39,551 bases of DNA from Methylophaga sp. OBS4. GTDB taxonomy: Bacteria; Pseudomonadota; Gammaproteobacteria; Nitrosococcales; Methylophagaceae. Each line of letters opens with the position of its first letter. Positions within the stretch are counted from its first letter, which is position 1. Positions 20,118-29,006 of this stretch are shown piece after piece. The notes below the pieces were generated by a model. It saw only the letters and a program-made list of their open reading frames with translations, did no database searches and had not been told where the DNA came from. The translations under genes and the position numbers were made by a program. Location: the NCBI RefSeq assembly GCF_026319305.1, contig NZ_JAPDMV010000027.1:1-39551 (forward strand), read 5' to 3'.

Positions 20118-20459
20118 ATGGCTACAACTAAGAAAACGTCAATTGCTTTTGCTGCCAGCGCAGCGATGACCGCCGGTCTGGCTTTATCTCCGATTATGGC
20201 AAATGCTGAAGCGAACCCATTTGCATCTGCTGAATTGAGCAGCGGTTACATGCAGCTTGCTGCACAACATGGTGCAGAAGAAGGCAAATGCGGCGAAGCT
20301 AAATGTGGTGCCGATAAAAAAGCTGAAGAAGGCAAATGCGGCGAAGCTAAATGTGGTGCCGATAAAAAAGATAAAGAAGGTACCTGCGGCGCTGACAAAA
20401 AAGCTGAAGAAGGTAAATGCGGCGAAGCTAAATGTGGTGCCGATAAAAAAGCTGAATAA
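20118..20459 (+). CDS. hvfA: HvfA-type Cys-rich secreted RiPP precursor (putative copper-binding peptide)
   Basis: This 113-residue protein has a signal peptide (1-32, cleavage after ANA) and the HvfA-family segment NPFASAELSSGYMQLA. Its C-terminal half is made of EGKCG/EAKCG repeats holding all seven cysteines. In the Haemophilus system, such cysteines are converted by the MNIO enzyme HvfB with HvfC into oxazolone/thioamide groups that bind copper. The start at 20118 is preferred over 20049 because it has a ribosome site (AAGGAT) and gives a clean signal peptide. No hvfB or hvfC follows; the next gene is the DoxX-type hvfX after a 253-base gap with an IS-like remnant. Modification in this strain is therefore unproven. 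Confidence 0.85.
   Translation: MATTKKTSIAFAASAAMTAGLALSPIMANAEANPFASAELSSGYMQLAAQHGAEEGKCGEAKCGADKKAEEGKCGEAKCGADKKDKEGTCGADKKAEEGKCGEAKCGADKKAE
20277..20453 (+). repeat. Tandem 48-bp coding repeats in hvfA
   Basis: Three near-identical 48-bp units encode EEGKCGEAKCGADKKA/D: 20277-20324, 20325-20372 and 20406-20453. Between the second and third lies a shortened 33-bp unit (20373-20405) encoding KEGTCGADKKA, which has lost five residues including one Cys. The near-identity at DNA level suggests recent expansion by slippage or recombination. Confidence 0.92.
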
Positions 20460-20510
20460 GGCACATGTGGTGGACAGTTAGTTTTCAAGCTTCCCACCAG
20501 GAAAACGGAT

Positions 20511-20530
20511 AAGGGTTCAGTAGAACCCTT
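20511..20530 (+). terminator. Hairpin after hvfA, probable terminator with displaced T-tract
   Basis: AAGGGTTC (20511-20518) pairs perfectly with GAACCCTT (20523-20530) across an AGTA loop. No T-run follows directly. If the adjacent 20531-20687 segment is removed, the hairpin would be followed by TTT, giving CCCTTTTTC, a normal intrinsic terminator. Confidence 0.55.
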
Positions 20531-20687
20531 AGAGCCTGTTCATGATTTTCCGGTAACCCGACGGGGCTTTTTTCCGTATGGTCGTGTTGCTCGGTCCCGA
20601 TTTGGGGTGAGCAAAGGAGGCCATTGCGCCTTGATATGTGAAAAACGCCTTCCCGCCGTGATTATCGTGAGATTGTGAACAGGCTCT
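20531..20687. mobile_element. MITE-like element with 12-bp terminal inverted repeats
   Basis: A 157-bp segment is bounded by AGAGCCTGTTCA (20531-20542) and its exact reverse complement TGAACAGGCTCT (20676-20687). Weaker inverted similarity continues ~14 bases inward (TGATTTTCCGGTAA against CAATCTCACGATAA). It holds no open reading frame of note. This fits a non-autonomous miniature transposable element or a solo IS remnant; I cannot name the family. It sits between hvfA and hvfX, where hvfB and hvfC are usually found. A two-base TT on both flanks may be a target duplication. Confidence 0.6.
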
Positions 20688-20712
20688 TTTCATAATGTAA
20701 GGAGAAACGGTT

Positions 20713-21333
20713 ATGTGGTTATGTCGATTGGGAACGGGGTTACAAAAGCTGCTGGATAAAACACGTGCAGTGGATTTTATGGCGCCGCTGTTATTACGGC
20801 TTTACCTGGCACCGATATTCTGGGTCGCATCCAATAATAAATGGAATCCGTTCGATCCCGACAGTTCTCTGGAAAATACCATTGCCTGGTTCGGTAATCC
20901 GGACTGGGGCTTGGGTTTGCCTTTTCCGGAAGTCATGGCCTACATGGCTTGGGGTGCCGAATATTTTGGCTCGATCTTTCTGATTCTGGGACTGGCGGTT
21001 CGCTGGGTTTCAATTCCGTTGATGGTCACGATGATCGTCGCTGCAACAACAGTGCATTGGCAAAACGGCTGGCAGGCGATTCATGACAAAATGAGCCCTT
21101 TTGCATCGGATAATGTTGATGGTGCACTGGAGCGGCTGGGTCGTGCCAAATCGATTTTGCAGGAACACGGTAATTACGACTGGCTGACAGAGCATGGCAA
21201 TTTTGTGGTGCTGAATAACGGTATCGAATTTGCGGCGACCTACTTTGTGATGCTGCTGGCGTTGTTCTTTATCGGTGGCGGCAAATATCTGAGCGTTGAT
21301 TACTGGGTCGCAAACAAGCTTAAACAATGTTGA
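20713..21333 (+). CDS. hvfX: DoxX-family membrane protein, HvfX type
   Basis: This 206-residue inner-membrane protein has about four transmembrane segments and the DoxX pattern LLLRLYLAPIFWVASNNKWNPF near the N-terminus. It continues with GAEYFGSIFLILGLAVRW and ends in NNGIEFAATYFVMLLALFFIGGGKYLSVDYW. Compared with short DoxX proteins it has a loop of ~50 residues before the last segment (WQAIHDKMSPF to WLTEHGNF). This long DoxX type is found with HvfA-family copper-binding peptides and is named HvfX; its biochemical role is not settled. A good AAGGAG (20699-20704) lies 8 bases before ATG. It is followed 8 bases later by msrP, so it belongs to the msrPQ transcript. Confidence 0.8.
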   Translation: MWLCRLGTGLQKLLDKTRAVDFMAPLLLRLYLAPIFWVASNNKWNPFDPDSSLENTIAWFGNPDWGLGLPFPEVMAYMAWGAEYFGSIFLILGLAVRWVSIPLMVTMIVAATTVHWQNGWQAIHDKMSPFASDNVDGALERLGRAKSILQEHGNYDWLTEHGNFVVLNNGIEFAATYFVMLLALFFIGGGKYLSVDYWVANKLKQC

Positions 21334-21341
21334 GGTGATGT

Positions 21342-22301
21342 ATGTTTATCCACAACAAGAAACCGTGGGATTTACCCGAATCGGAAGTGACTGATTACCA
21401 GGTTTATAAAAACCGCCGTCAGTTTTTGAATGTAGCAATTACGGTAGGTATCGCATCGGCGTTGCCATCCATTGGTCAGGCCAAGCCTGTAGAAGACTTG
21501 GCGGTATACCCTGATCTCATATCCAGTCCGTTTTCCACAAAAGAAGAGAAAACGACGTTTGAAGCCATCACGACCTACAATAATTTCTACGAGTTCGGCA
21601 CGGCCAAATCAGAACCATCACTTTATGCCACCGAGTTTCCGGATGAGAGCAAACCCTGGCGGGTGGTCATTGATGGCGAATGCGATAATCCTGGTGAATT
21701 CGAATACGATGCTCTGGTTAAACCGTTTACCCTGGAAGAACGTATATATCGCATGCGTTGTGTTGAAGGCTGGTCGATGGTGATTCCGTGGATTGGCTTT
21801 CCGCTGGGTGATTTATTGAAAAAAGCACAACCCAATTCCAGGGCTAAATATGTCGAATTCACTACTTTGTATGATCCGGAACAAATGCCCGGACAACAAA
21901 GAGAGGTGCTGGACTGGCCTTATGTTGAAGGTTTGAGAATTGATGAAGCCATGCATCCGTTGACCATTTTGTCAGTGGGTTTATATGGTAAAGAATTACT
22001 GGGACAAAATGGCGCACCGCTGCGTCTGGTGGTGCCCTGGAAATACGGTTTTAAAAGTATCAAATCTATTGTCAGAATCCGCTTTGTTGAAAACATGCCG
22101 CTAACAGCCTGGGTGAAGGCGAACGCCAGTGAATACGGCTTTTATTCCAATGTGAACCCCAATGTCGATCATCCGCGCTGGAGCCAGCGTCGCGAGCGAC
22201 GCATTGGTGAATTCCTCAAACGCAAAACGGAAATGTTTAACGGCTATGGTGACTACGTTGCTGACCTCTATTCAGGCATGGACCTCAAACGTTATTTCTA
22301 A
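21342..22301 (+). CDS. msrP: Periplasmic protein-methionine-sulfoxide reductase, catalytic subunit MsrP (YedY)
   Basis: MsrP is a molybdenum-cofactor enzyme that repairs oxidised methionines in periplasmic proteins. The 319-residue precursor has a twin-arginine signal with NRRQFLN (24-30), following a longer N-region ([23 protein letters not shown]) typical of YedY. The Mo-ligating cysteine is Cys140 in [11 protein letters not shown]. Family stretches such as [28 protein letters not shown] and [16 protein letters not shown] are intact. It is 8 bases after hvfX and 16 bases before msrQ. The pairing with an ECF sigma and a Cys-rich peptide suggests induction by hypochlorite-like oxidants or copper, which is an inference from E. 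coli and Azospira precedents. Confidence 0.96.
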   Translation: MFIHNKKPWDLPESEVTDYQVYKNRRQFLNVAITVGIASALPSIGQAKPVEDLAVYPDLISSPFSTKEEKTTFEAITTYNNFYEFGTAKSEPSLYATEFPDESKPWRVVIDGECDNPGEFEYDALVKPFTLEERIYRMRCVEGWSMVIPWIGFPLGDLLKKAQPNSRAKYVEFTTLYDPEQMPGQQREVLDWPYVEGLRIDEAMHPLTILSVGLYGKELLGQNGAPLRLVVPWKYGFKSIKSIVRIRFVENMPLTAWVKANASEYGFYSNVNPNVDHPRWSQRRERRIGEFLKRKTEMFNGYGDYVADLYSGMDLKRYF

Positions 22302-22317
22302 ACCCGACAGCGGTTCG

Positions 22318-22917
22318 ATGATTAATATCGGACAGCTGAAGGTGATTTTATTTATCGTTTGTCTATTGCCTTTAATGTTCCTGATCTGGGGATTGTTTGC
22401 CGATCAACTGGGAGCGAACCCTATAGAAAAGTTGACCCGTAGCAGTGGTCTATGGGCTTTACGGTTTTTATTGATCACACTCTGCATCACCCCGCTGCGC
22501 TGGCTGACCCATATCAATCAGTTGATCCGGTTCCGCCGGATGCTGGGTTTGTTTGCTTTTTTCTATGCCTTTGTACACATGCTGTTGTATCTGGGGCTGG
22601 ATCAGTTTTTTGATGTCGATGAAATTATTCGAGACATTATCAAACGCCCTTTTATCACCATTGGTTTTATCAGCTTTACCGCCTTACTGCCGTTGGTGAT
22701 TACCTCCACTAATAAGATGGTGAAACGTCTTGGCGGTAAGCGCTGGCGCCGCTTACACCGTCTTACCTATTTTGTGGCCATGGCCTCTTGCATACATTTT
22801 CTGATGCTGGTCAAAGCCGATATCCGTGAGCCGGTTATCTATATTATTTTACTGACGGTTTTGCTGGGTATGCGCCTGTTGCGTCATTACCAGCAAAAAA
22901 AGCTGGTCAGTAACTGA
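22318..22917 (+). CDS. msrQ: Heme-containing membrane subunit MsrQ (YedZ)
   Basis: MsrQ passes electrons from the quinone pool or cytoplasmic flavin reductase to MsrP. The 199-residue protein has six hydrophobic segments of the ferric-reductase-like type. Histidines that could ligate heme lie in AFVHMLLYLG, RRLHRLTYF and ASCIHFLML. The MsrQ pattern GLWALRFLLITLCITPLRWL is clear. The ATG at 22318, 16 bases after the msrP stop, gives a normal length; an upstream in-frame start at 22162 would overlap msrP by 140 bases and add unrelated sequence. The ribosome site is weak. A small hairpin (22889-22907) followed by T5 at 22920-22924 could be a weak terminator. Confidence 0.94.
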   Translation: MINIGQLKVILFIVCLLPLMFLIWGLFADQLGANPIEKLTRSSGLWALRFLLITLCITPLRWLTHINQLIRFRRMLGLFAFFYAFVHMLLYLGLDQFFDVDEIIRDIIKRPFITIGFISFTALLPLVITSTNKMVKRLGGKRWRRLHRLTYFVAMASCIHFLMLVKADIREPVIYIILLTVLLGMRLLRHYQQKKLVSN

Positions 22918-23087
22918 AATTTTTCGCAAACTTATATCTTTTGTCATTGGCTAGCGGTGTTTCGCATTGCATATTCACCATTGCCGGTGGCTGCTTATAA
23001 CTATACGTTACTCAACAACTTTCCTGGACGTCAGGGCCTGTGCTGGCACTGTCTGCCTGTGTTTGAGGCATGAATTCTGGCAAAAAC

Positions 23088-23096
23088 TGTTACAAT
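23088..23096 (+). promoter_or_regulatory. Candidate extended -10 promoter of aceE
   Basis: TGTTACAAT matches an extended -10 (TGnTATAAT with one mismatch) 42 bases upstream of the aceE ATG. The best upstream -35-like hexamer, TTGAGG at 23063, is too far away (22 bases), which fits an extended -10 promoter needing no strong -35. The 221-base gap before aceE holds nothing else I can identify. Confidence 0.45.
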
Positions 23097-23138
23097 GTTC
23101 CGCTGTTATTTATCGCGTTATGATTTGAGAAGGTATTT

Positions 23139-25793
23139 ATGACTGATTTTGTCGATCACGATCCACAGGAAACGCAGGAATGGCTTGATGCACTCGAGTC
23201 CATTATTGAAGTCGGTGGAGAAAAGAAAGCGCATTACATCATTGAAAAACTCATTGATATGGCACGACGCACAGGGATTAACCTTCCTTATAGTGCCAAT
23301 ACTGCCTACGTCAATACGATTCCGGTTGATCAACAGGAACGTATCCCCGGTGATCAGACGATGGAGCATAAACTGAGATCGTATATCCGCTGGAACGCCA
23401 TGGCGATGGTAGTGAAAGCGAATATGAAACCTGGCTCAGTCGGTGGCCATATCGCCAGCTTCTCCTCAGCAGCAACCTTGTACGATGTGGGGTTCAATCA
23501 CTTTTTTAAAGGTGATGATTACGGTAATGGTTCTGATCTGGTCTTTTTTCAAGGCCATTCTTCACCTGGCATCTATGCGCGCTCCTTCCTGGAAGGCCGT
23601 CTGACAGAAGAACAATTAGAAAACTTCCGGTTTGAAGTGGACGGAAAAGGCTTGTCATCATATCCTCACCCGTGGTTGATGCCGGATTATTGGCAGTTCC
23701 CGACTGTTTCCATGGGGTTGGGACCCATCCTGGCCATCTATCAGGCCCGTTTCATGAAATACATGCAGCATCGTGAGATCGTGGCGACTGAAGGACGCCA
23801 TGTTTGGGCCTATCTCGGTGATGGTGAGATGGATGAGCCGGAATCTTTGGGTGCCATTACGCTGGCCGGTCGTGAGAAGCTGGACAACCTGATTTATGTG
23901 GTCAACTGCAACTTGCAGCGTCTGGACGGTCCGGTTCGGGGTAACGGAAAAATCATTCAGGAACTGGAGGCCTTGTTCCGCGGTGCCGGCTGGAATGTGA
24001 TCAAAGTCATCTGGGGTTCAGGCTGGGACCAGTTGCTGGCACGTGATACCCATGGCCTGTTGCTCAAACGTATGGAAGAAGTGGTCGACGGGGAATACCA
24101 GAACTACAAAGCCAAAGACGGTGCTTATGTGCGTAAACATTTCTTTGGTAAATATCCTGAGTTACTGGATATGGTTTCTGATATGACCGACGAAGATATC
24201 TGGCACTTGAGTCGTGGTGGCCATGATCCGAGAAAGATCTATGCTGCCTACAAACGCGCCACTGAACATGAAGGCCAACCGACCGTTATTCTGGCGAAAA
24301 CGGTTAAAGGTTATGGTCTGGGCGAAGCGGGTGAAGGTCAAAACATCACCCATCAACAGAAAAAAATGGAACTGGAGCATATGAAACGCTTCCGTGACCG
24401 TTTCAATATCCCGGTGTCTGACGAGGAAATCGAAAAAATCCCGTTTATCAAGCTGAAAGACGACAGCCCCGAGAAGAAATATCTGTTGGAGCGCCGCCAG
24501 GAATTGGGGGGCTTCCTGCCTAAACGTAATCATAATGCACCTGCACTGAAAACGCCGGATTTGAAGCTATTTGATGCGGTATTAAAATCCAGTGGTGAAA
24601 GAGAGCTCTCCACTACGATGGCATTTGTCCGTGTATTGACGGCGTTAATACGTGACAAAGTAATCGGTAAAAACATTGTGCCAATCGTGCCGGATGAGGC
24701 ACGTACCTTTGGTATGGAAGGTCTGTTCCGCTCCATTGGTATTTACTCGTCATCAGGCCAGATGTACGAGCCGGAAGATTCAGGCAAAGTCATGTGGTAT
24801 CGCGAAGATACCAAAGGCCAGATCCTGGAGGAGGGCATTAACGAAGCCGGTTCAATGGCGGAATGGATATCGGCGGCAACAGCGTATTCGAACTACAACG
24901 TTAATATGGTGCCGTTTTACATCTACTATTCGATGTTTGGCTTCCAGCGTGTCGGCGATTTGTGCTGGCTGGCGGGTGATATTCAGGCCAAGGGCTTTTT
25001 GATCGGCGGTACCGCAGGTCGAACAACCTTGAACGGTGAGGGGCTGCAACATCAGGATGGACACAGTCTGATTATGGCTAATACCATTCCGAACTGCCTC
25101 AGCTACGATCCAACCTATGCCTATGAAATAGCGGTTATTGTTCATGAAGGTCTGCGCCGGATGTACGAAGAACAGGAAAACGTGTTCTATTACATCACCG
25201 CAATGAACGAGAACTACACCCATCCTGCCATGCCTGAAGGTGCTGAAACCGGCATCATCAAAGGTATGTACCAACTGAAATCCGGTGGTAAACACAAGCT
25301 GAAAGCACAGTTGCTGGGCAGTGGTACCATTCTGCGTGAAGTGGAAGCTGCTGCAGAGCTGTTAGAAAAAGACTGGAAAGTCTCTGCTGATGTCTGGAGT
25401 GCAACCAGTGTTAACGAACTGGTCAGGGATGGTATAGCTGCTGATCGTTACAACCGTCTGCATCCGACAGATGAGAAACAACGCAGCTACATCGCCGAAT
25501 GCCTGGATGACAAACCCGGCGTAGTGGTGGCGGCAACGGATTATATTCGTATGTATGCCGAACAGCTGCGTCCCTGGGTAAAAGCAAGCTATACAGTATT
25601 GGGTACCGATGGCTTTGGCCGCAGTGATACCCGCGAAGCTTTGCGCAGCTTTTTCGAAGTGGACCGTTACCATGTTGTCGTTGCGACTTTGAATGCGCTG
25701 GCCGATGACGGTCAGATCAAACATAATGTCGTCGCTGAAGCGATCAAAAAATACGACATTAATGCGGATGCAATAAACCCGGTTAAGGCATAA
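23139..25793 (+). CDS. aceE: Pyruvate dehydrogenase E1 component (homodimeric type)
   Basis: AceE is the ThDP-dependent E1 that decarboxylates pyruvate and reductively acetylates the E2 lipoyl group. The 884-residue single-chain form is the enterobacterial/pseudomonad type. Visible features are GHIASFSSAATLYDVGFNHF near residue 105, the ThDP/Mg motif GDGEMDEPES with NCNLQRLDGPVRGN, the E1 loop GEGQNITHQQKKM and the C-terminal VLGTDGFGRSDTREALR. AGAAGG at 23128-23133 precedes the start. It is followed 3 bases later by aceF, so aceE-aceF-lpd form one operon ending at the terminator at 28942. No pdhR gene is adjacent. Confidence 0.98.
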   Translation: MTDFVDHDPQETQEWLDALESIIEVGGEKKAHYIIEKLIDMARRTGINLPYSANTAYVNTIPVDQQERIPGDQTMEHKLRSYIRWNAMAMVVKANMKPGSVGGHIASFSSAATLYDVGFNHFFKGDDYGNGSDLVFFQGHSSPGIYARSFLEGRLTEEQLENFRFEVDGKGLSSYPHPWLMPDYWQFPTVSMGLGPILAIYQARFMKYMQHREIVATEGRHVWAYLGDGEMDEPESLGAITLAGREKLDNLIYVVNCNLQRLDGPVRGNGKIIQELEALFRGAGWNVIKVIWGSGWDQLLARDTHGLLLKRMEEVVDGEYQNYKAKDGAYVRKHFFGKYPELLDMVSDMTDEDIWHLSRGGHDPRKIYAAYKRATEHEGQPTVILAKTVKGYGLGEAGEGQNITHQQKKMELEHMKRFRDRFNIPVSDEEIEKIPFIKLKDDSPEKKYLLERRQELGGFLPKRNHNAPALKTPDLKLFDAVLKSSGERELSTTMAFVRVLTALIRDKVIGKNIVPIVPDEARTFGMEGLFRSIGIYSSSGQMYEPEDSGKVMWYREDTKGQILEEGINEAGSMAEWISAATAYSNYNVNMVPFYIYYSMFGFQRVGDLCWLAGDIQAKGFLIGGTAGRTTLNGEGLQHQDGHSLIMANTIPNCLSYDPTYAYEIAVIVHEGLRRMYEEQENVFYYITAMNENYTHPAMPEGAETGIIKGMYQLKSGGKHKLKAQLLGSGTILREVEAAAELLEKDWKVSADVWSATSVNELVRDGIAADRYNRLHPTDEKQRSYIAECLDDKPGVVVAATDYIRMYAEQLRPWVKASYTVLGTDGFGRSDTREALRSFFEVDRYHVVVATLNALADDGQIKHNVVAEAIKKYDINADAINPVKA

Positions 25794-25796
25794 ACA

Positions 25797-27116
25797 ATGG
25801 CAGAATTAATTGAGTTAAAAGTTCCGGATATTGGTGACTTTGATGCGGTGGAAATCATTGAGGTGCTGGTGGCTGCAGGCGACAGCGTTGATGAAAACCA
25901 GGAAGTCATTACCGTAGAGTCTGACAAAGCTATGATGGAAATCCCCGCATCGCATTCAGGTGTGATTAAAGAGATGAAAGTGGCGGTTGGCGATAAAGTC
26001 AGCGAAGGCACTGTAATCGCGCTGCTGGAAGCGGCTGAGGCAGCGCCGGCCGCAGAAACACCTGCAGCTGAACAAGAACCCGAAGCTGACCCTGCTCCTG
26101 CCGAGGCAGAGCAAAAAAAAGCTGCTGCAGCGCCGCAGCTAGCGGCAGCAGAACAGCCACAACAGGAACTGGTCGAACCCATTCCATATGCACCTGACAG
26201 TAAGTCAGGTATTAAACGCGCCCATGCGTCGCCATCGGTGCGCCGTTTTGCCCGTGAACTGGGTGTGGTATTGACTTCGGTAACCGGCAGCGGTCCCAAA
26301 GGCCGTATTACCAGGGAAGACGTACAAAACTATGTCAAACAGGCGCTTACCGCACCTGCTGCAGCGCCGGTGCAGGGCAGTGCCATTCCACCGGTGCCGG
26401 TGGTTAACTTCGCACAGTTTGGCGAGGTTGAGACGGAAGAGCTGTCTCGAATCAAAAAGATCTCCGGCAAACATCTACACGCCTGCTGGCTGAATATTCC
26501 GCATGTGACTCAGTTTGATGAAGCCGATATCACCGAGCTGGAAAAATTCCGCAAAGAAAACAAGGAAATGGCTGCTCAGAAAGGGGTCAATCTGACACCG
26601 CTGGTGTTTATCATGAAAGCGGTGGTTGCCTGTTTGAAACAGTATCCGGAATTCAATGCTTCGTTGAGCGAAGATAAAGAAAGTCTGGTTTTCAAACGCT
26701 ATTACAACCTCGGTGTTGCGGTTGATACGCCGAATGGTCTGATGGTGCCGGTTATCAAAGATGTTGATAAGAAGGGTTTTCTGGAGCTGGCTGGTGAGCT
26801 GGGTGAAATCAGTAGTCGGGCCCGTGAAGGTTCACTGACTGCCAAGGATCTGCAGGGCGGCACCTTCTCCATTTCCAGTTTGGGCGGCATCGGCGGTAGT
26901 TTCTTCACCCCGATTATTAACGCGCCGGAAGTCGCTATCCTGGGTGTCAGCCGCCATAAAATGCAACCTGTATGGAACGGTAAGGAATTCGAACCACGTC
27001 TGATGCTGCCTTTGTCGATTTCCTATGATCATCGTGTCATCGATGGTGCGGCCGGTGCCCGCTTCACCGTGATGTTAAGCCAGATGTTATCGGATATCAG
27101 AAAGGTATTGTTATGA
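25797..27116 (+). CDS. aceF: Dihydrolipoyllysine acetyltransferase (pyruvate dehydrogenase E2), one lipoyl domain
   Basis: E2 is the core of the pyruvate dehydrogenase complex and transfers acetyl groups to CoA. The 439-residue protein has one lipoyl domain (1-~80, lipoyl Lys44 in [10 protein letters not shown]), an Ala/Pro/Glu-rich linker (~80-130), a peripheral-subunit-binding domain (~142-182, [14 protein letters not shown] to [12 protein letters not shown]), a second flexible linker, and the catalytic domain from ~205, ending in DHRVIDG with His412 and Asp416. E. coli AceF has three lipoyl domains; here there is one, while another copy sits on the E3 encoded next. The last 4 bases overlap lpd (ATGA). 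Confidence 0.97.
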   Translation: MAELIELKVPDIGDFDAVEIIEVLVAAGDSVDENQEVITVESDKAMMEIPASHSGVIKEMKVAVGDKVSEGTVIALLEAAEAAPAAETPAAEQEPEADPAPAEAEQKKAAAAPQLAAAEQPQQELVEPIPYAPDSKSGIKRAHASPSVRRFARELGVVLTSVTGSGPKGRITREDVQNYVKQALTAPAAAPVQGSAIPPVPVVNFAQFGEVETEELSRIKKISGKHLHACWLNIPHVTQFDEADITELEKFRKENKEMAAQKGVNLTPLVFIMKAVVACLKQYPEFNASLSEDKESLVFKRYYNLGVAVDTPNGLMVPVIKDVDKKGFLELAGELGEISSRAREGSLTAKDLQGGTFSISSLGGIGGSFFTPIINAPEVAILGVSRHKMQPVWNGKEFEPRLMLPLSISYDHRVIDGAAGARFTVMLSQMLSDIRKVLL

Positions 27117-28900
27117 GTGTGATCGAGGTTAAAGTCCCCGATATTGGTGATTTTGATGCTGTAGAGATTATCGATATTCTGGTAAGTGAAGGTGACGAGA
27201 TTACTGAAAATCAGGACATCATCACGCTGGAATCAGATAAAGCAGCAATGGAAATCCCCAGCTCTGCTGCCGGTAAAGTGGCTGAGCTTAAAGTAGCTGT
27301 AGGCGACAAAGTTGCTCAAGGTGATGTCATCCTGACTGTTGAGGCTGTTGCAGAAGAAGTACCGGTAGCTGAGACAGCTTCAGCTGCTGAACCGGAACAA
27401 AAAAAACAAGCTAAAAAAGCGCAAGCTGAACCTGCTGCCGCACAAAAAGCTGCGGCACCGCAGGTGAAAGCCGATGCAGATATGCATGCTGAAGTGTTGG
27501 TATTGGGTTCAGGCCCCGGTGGTTACACTGCCGCCTTCCGCGCCGCTGACCTGGGTAAACAGGTCGTGATGGTCGAACGTCATGAACGTATTGGTGGTGT
27601 CTGCCTTAATGTCGGCTGTATCCCCTCTAAAGCCTTGCTGCATACGGCTCAAATCATTAATGAAGCTGATGCAATGGGGCATCATGGTGTTAAGTTCGGC
27701 AAGCCGGAGATCGATATTCGTGAAATCGCCGGTTGGAAAGACGGTATTGTCAACCAGCTGACGGGTGGTCTGAAAGCGCTGGCCAAACAACGCAAAGTGA
27801 CTATTGTGCAGGGTGAAGGCAGCTTTAGCGGTCCCAATACCTTGGTTGTGTCCGGTAAAGAGGGCGAACAGACCATTTCCTTTGATAACTGCATTATTGC
27901 TGCCGGTTCACGCGTTACCGAGATTCCTGTGTTCCCCCACGATGATCCGCGGATGATGGACTCTACAGATGCGTTGGAATTGGACAGTATTCCTGAAAAC
28001 CTGCTGGTTATCGGCGGCGGCATTATCGGTCTGGAAATGGCCACTGTATACAATGCGCTGGGTTCCAAAATCAGTGTGGTTGAACTGCAAGACAGCCTGA
28101 TTCCAGGCGTTGATAAAGATATCGTCAAGCCTTTGCTGAAAAAGGTGCAGGATCAATATGAGGCTATTTATCTCAGCACTAAAGTGACTAAAATCGACGC
28201 GCAGGATGATGGCCTGCTGGTCAGCTTTGAGGGTAAAGGCGCACCTGATACCGCCAAGTTCGACAAGATCCTGGTCGCAGTCGGCCGTACCCCGAACGGT
28301 AAGCTGATTAATGCCGAAGCGGCGGGTGTTGAAGTCACTAATTATGGCTTTATTGAAACTGACGGTCAGATGCGGACTAATGTGCCGCATATTTTTGCTA
28401 TCGGCGATATCGTCGGTCAGCCGATGCTGGCACATAAAGCGACCCATGAAGGTAAAGTGGCGGCTGAAGTGATTGCCGGACAGAAGTCAGTGTTCGAACC
28501 GATGACGATTCCGTCTGTAGCTTACACCGATCCGGAAGTGGCGTGGATGGGGCTGAGTGAGAGCGAAGCCAAGAAACAGGGCATTGACTATGTTAAAGGC
28601 GCCTTCCCGTGGGCGGCCAGTGGCCGTAGTCTGAGTCTGGGACGTGATGACGGTCTGACCAAAGCCTTGTTCGACAAAGACACAGGCAGATTGATTGGTG
28701 CCGGGATTGTCGGTCCTAATGCCGGTGAATTGATCGCGGAAGCTGTGCTGGCTATGGAAATGGGTGCGGATGCCGAGGATATCGGCCTGACTATTCATCC
28801 ACATCCGACCTTGTCAGAAACATTTTGTTTTGCAGCGGAAATGGCTGAGGGCAGCATTACCGATTTGATGCCGCCGCGTAAAACGCTCCATTCGAAATAA
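27113..28900 (+). CDS. lpd: Dihydrolipoamide dehydrogenase (E3) with N-terminal lipoyl domain
   Basis: E3 reoxidises dihydrolipoamide using FAD and NAD+. This 595-residue form has an extra N-terminal lipoyl domain (1-~78, Lys43 in [10 protein letters not shown]) and an Ala/Lys/Glu-rich linker (~80-122) before a full Lpd. FAD motif GSGPGG is at 132-137, the redox disulfide is Cys164/Cys169 in [13 protein letters not shown], the NAD motif is [12 protein letters not shown], and the catalytic His-Glu pair lies in [10 protein letters not shown]. Such lipoyl-E3 fusions occur in several beta- and gammaproteobacteria. The lipoyl domain is nearly the same as that of the adjacent E2. Overlap with aceF is 4 bases. 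Confidence 0.97.
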   Translation: MSVIEVKVPDIGDFDAVEIIDILVSEGDEITENQDIITLESDKAAMEIPSSAAGKVAELKVAVGDKVAQGDVILTVEAVAEEVPVAETASAAEPEQKKQAKKAQAEPAAAQKAAAPQVKADADMHAEVLVLGSGPGGYTAAFRAADLGKQVVMVERHERIGGVCLNVGCIPSKALLHTAQIINEADAMGHHGVKFGKPEIDIREIAGWKDGIVNQLTGGLKALAKQRKVTIVQGEGSFSGPNTLVVSGKEGEQTISFDNCIIAAGSRVTEIPVFPHDDPRMMDSTDALELDSIPENLLVIGGGIIGLEMATVYNALGSKISVVELQDSLIPGVDKDIVKPLLKKVQDQYEAIYLSTKVTKIDAQDDGLLVSFEGKGAPDTAKFDKILVAVGRTPNGKLINAEAAGVEVTNYGFIETDGQMRTNVPHIFAIGDIVGQPMLAHKATHEGKVAAEVIAGQKSVFEPMTIPSVAYTDPEVAWMGLSESEAKKQGIDYVKGAFPWAASGRSLSLGRDDGLTKALFDKDTGRLIGAGIVGPNAGELIAEAVLAMEMGADAEDIGLTIHPHPTLSETFCFAAEMAEGSITDLMPPRKTLHSK

Positions 28901-28941
28901 ATGGCTGCAACATCTGGCTCAGGCCAGTTGTTAATAGATAA

Positions 28942-28980
28942 GGGCATACCCGCACCATGCGTGGATATGCCCGTTTTTTT
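28942..28980 (+). terminator. Rho-independent terminator of aceEF-lpd
   Basis: GGGCATA (28942-28948) pairs with TATGCCC (28966-28972). Further pairing inside the loop is possible, and a run of seven T follows at 28974-28980. It lies 41 bases after the lpd stop and separates the operon from dam. Confidence 0.9.
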
Positions 28981-29006
28981 GTGTAATAAATACCCCGGCA
29001 GATGTA

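Noticed and set aside
20277..20453. Possible CRISPR-like repeat array
   Set aside because: The units are contiguous coding repeats of hvfA without spacers and keep the reading frame.
20246..20497. Minus-strand repetitive open frame opposite hvfA repeats
   Set aside because: It mirrors the coding repeats (APHLASPHLPSS units) and has no signal or family support.
22918..23138. Possible small RNA or extra gene in the 221-base gap before aceE
   Set aside because: No open frame with a ribosome site or convincing hairpin-terminator pair was seen; only a candidate promoter is supported.
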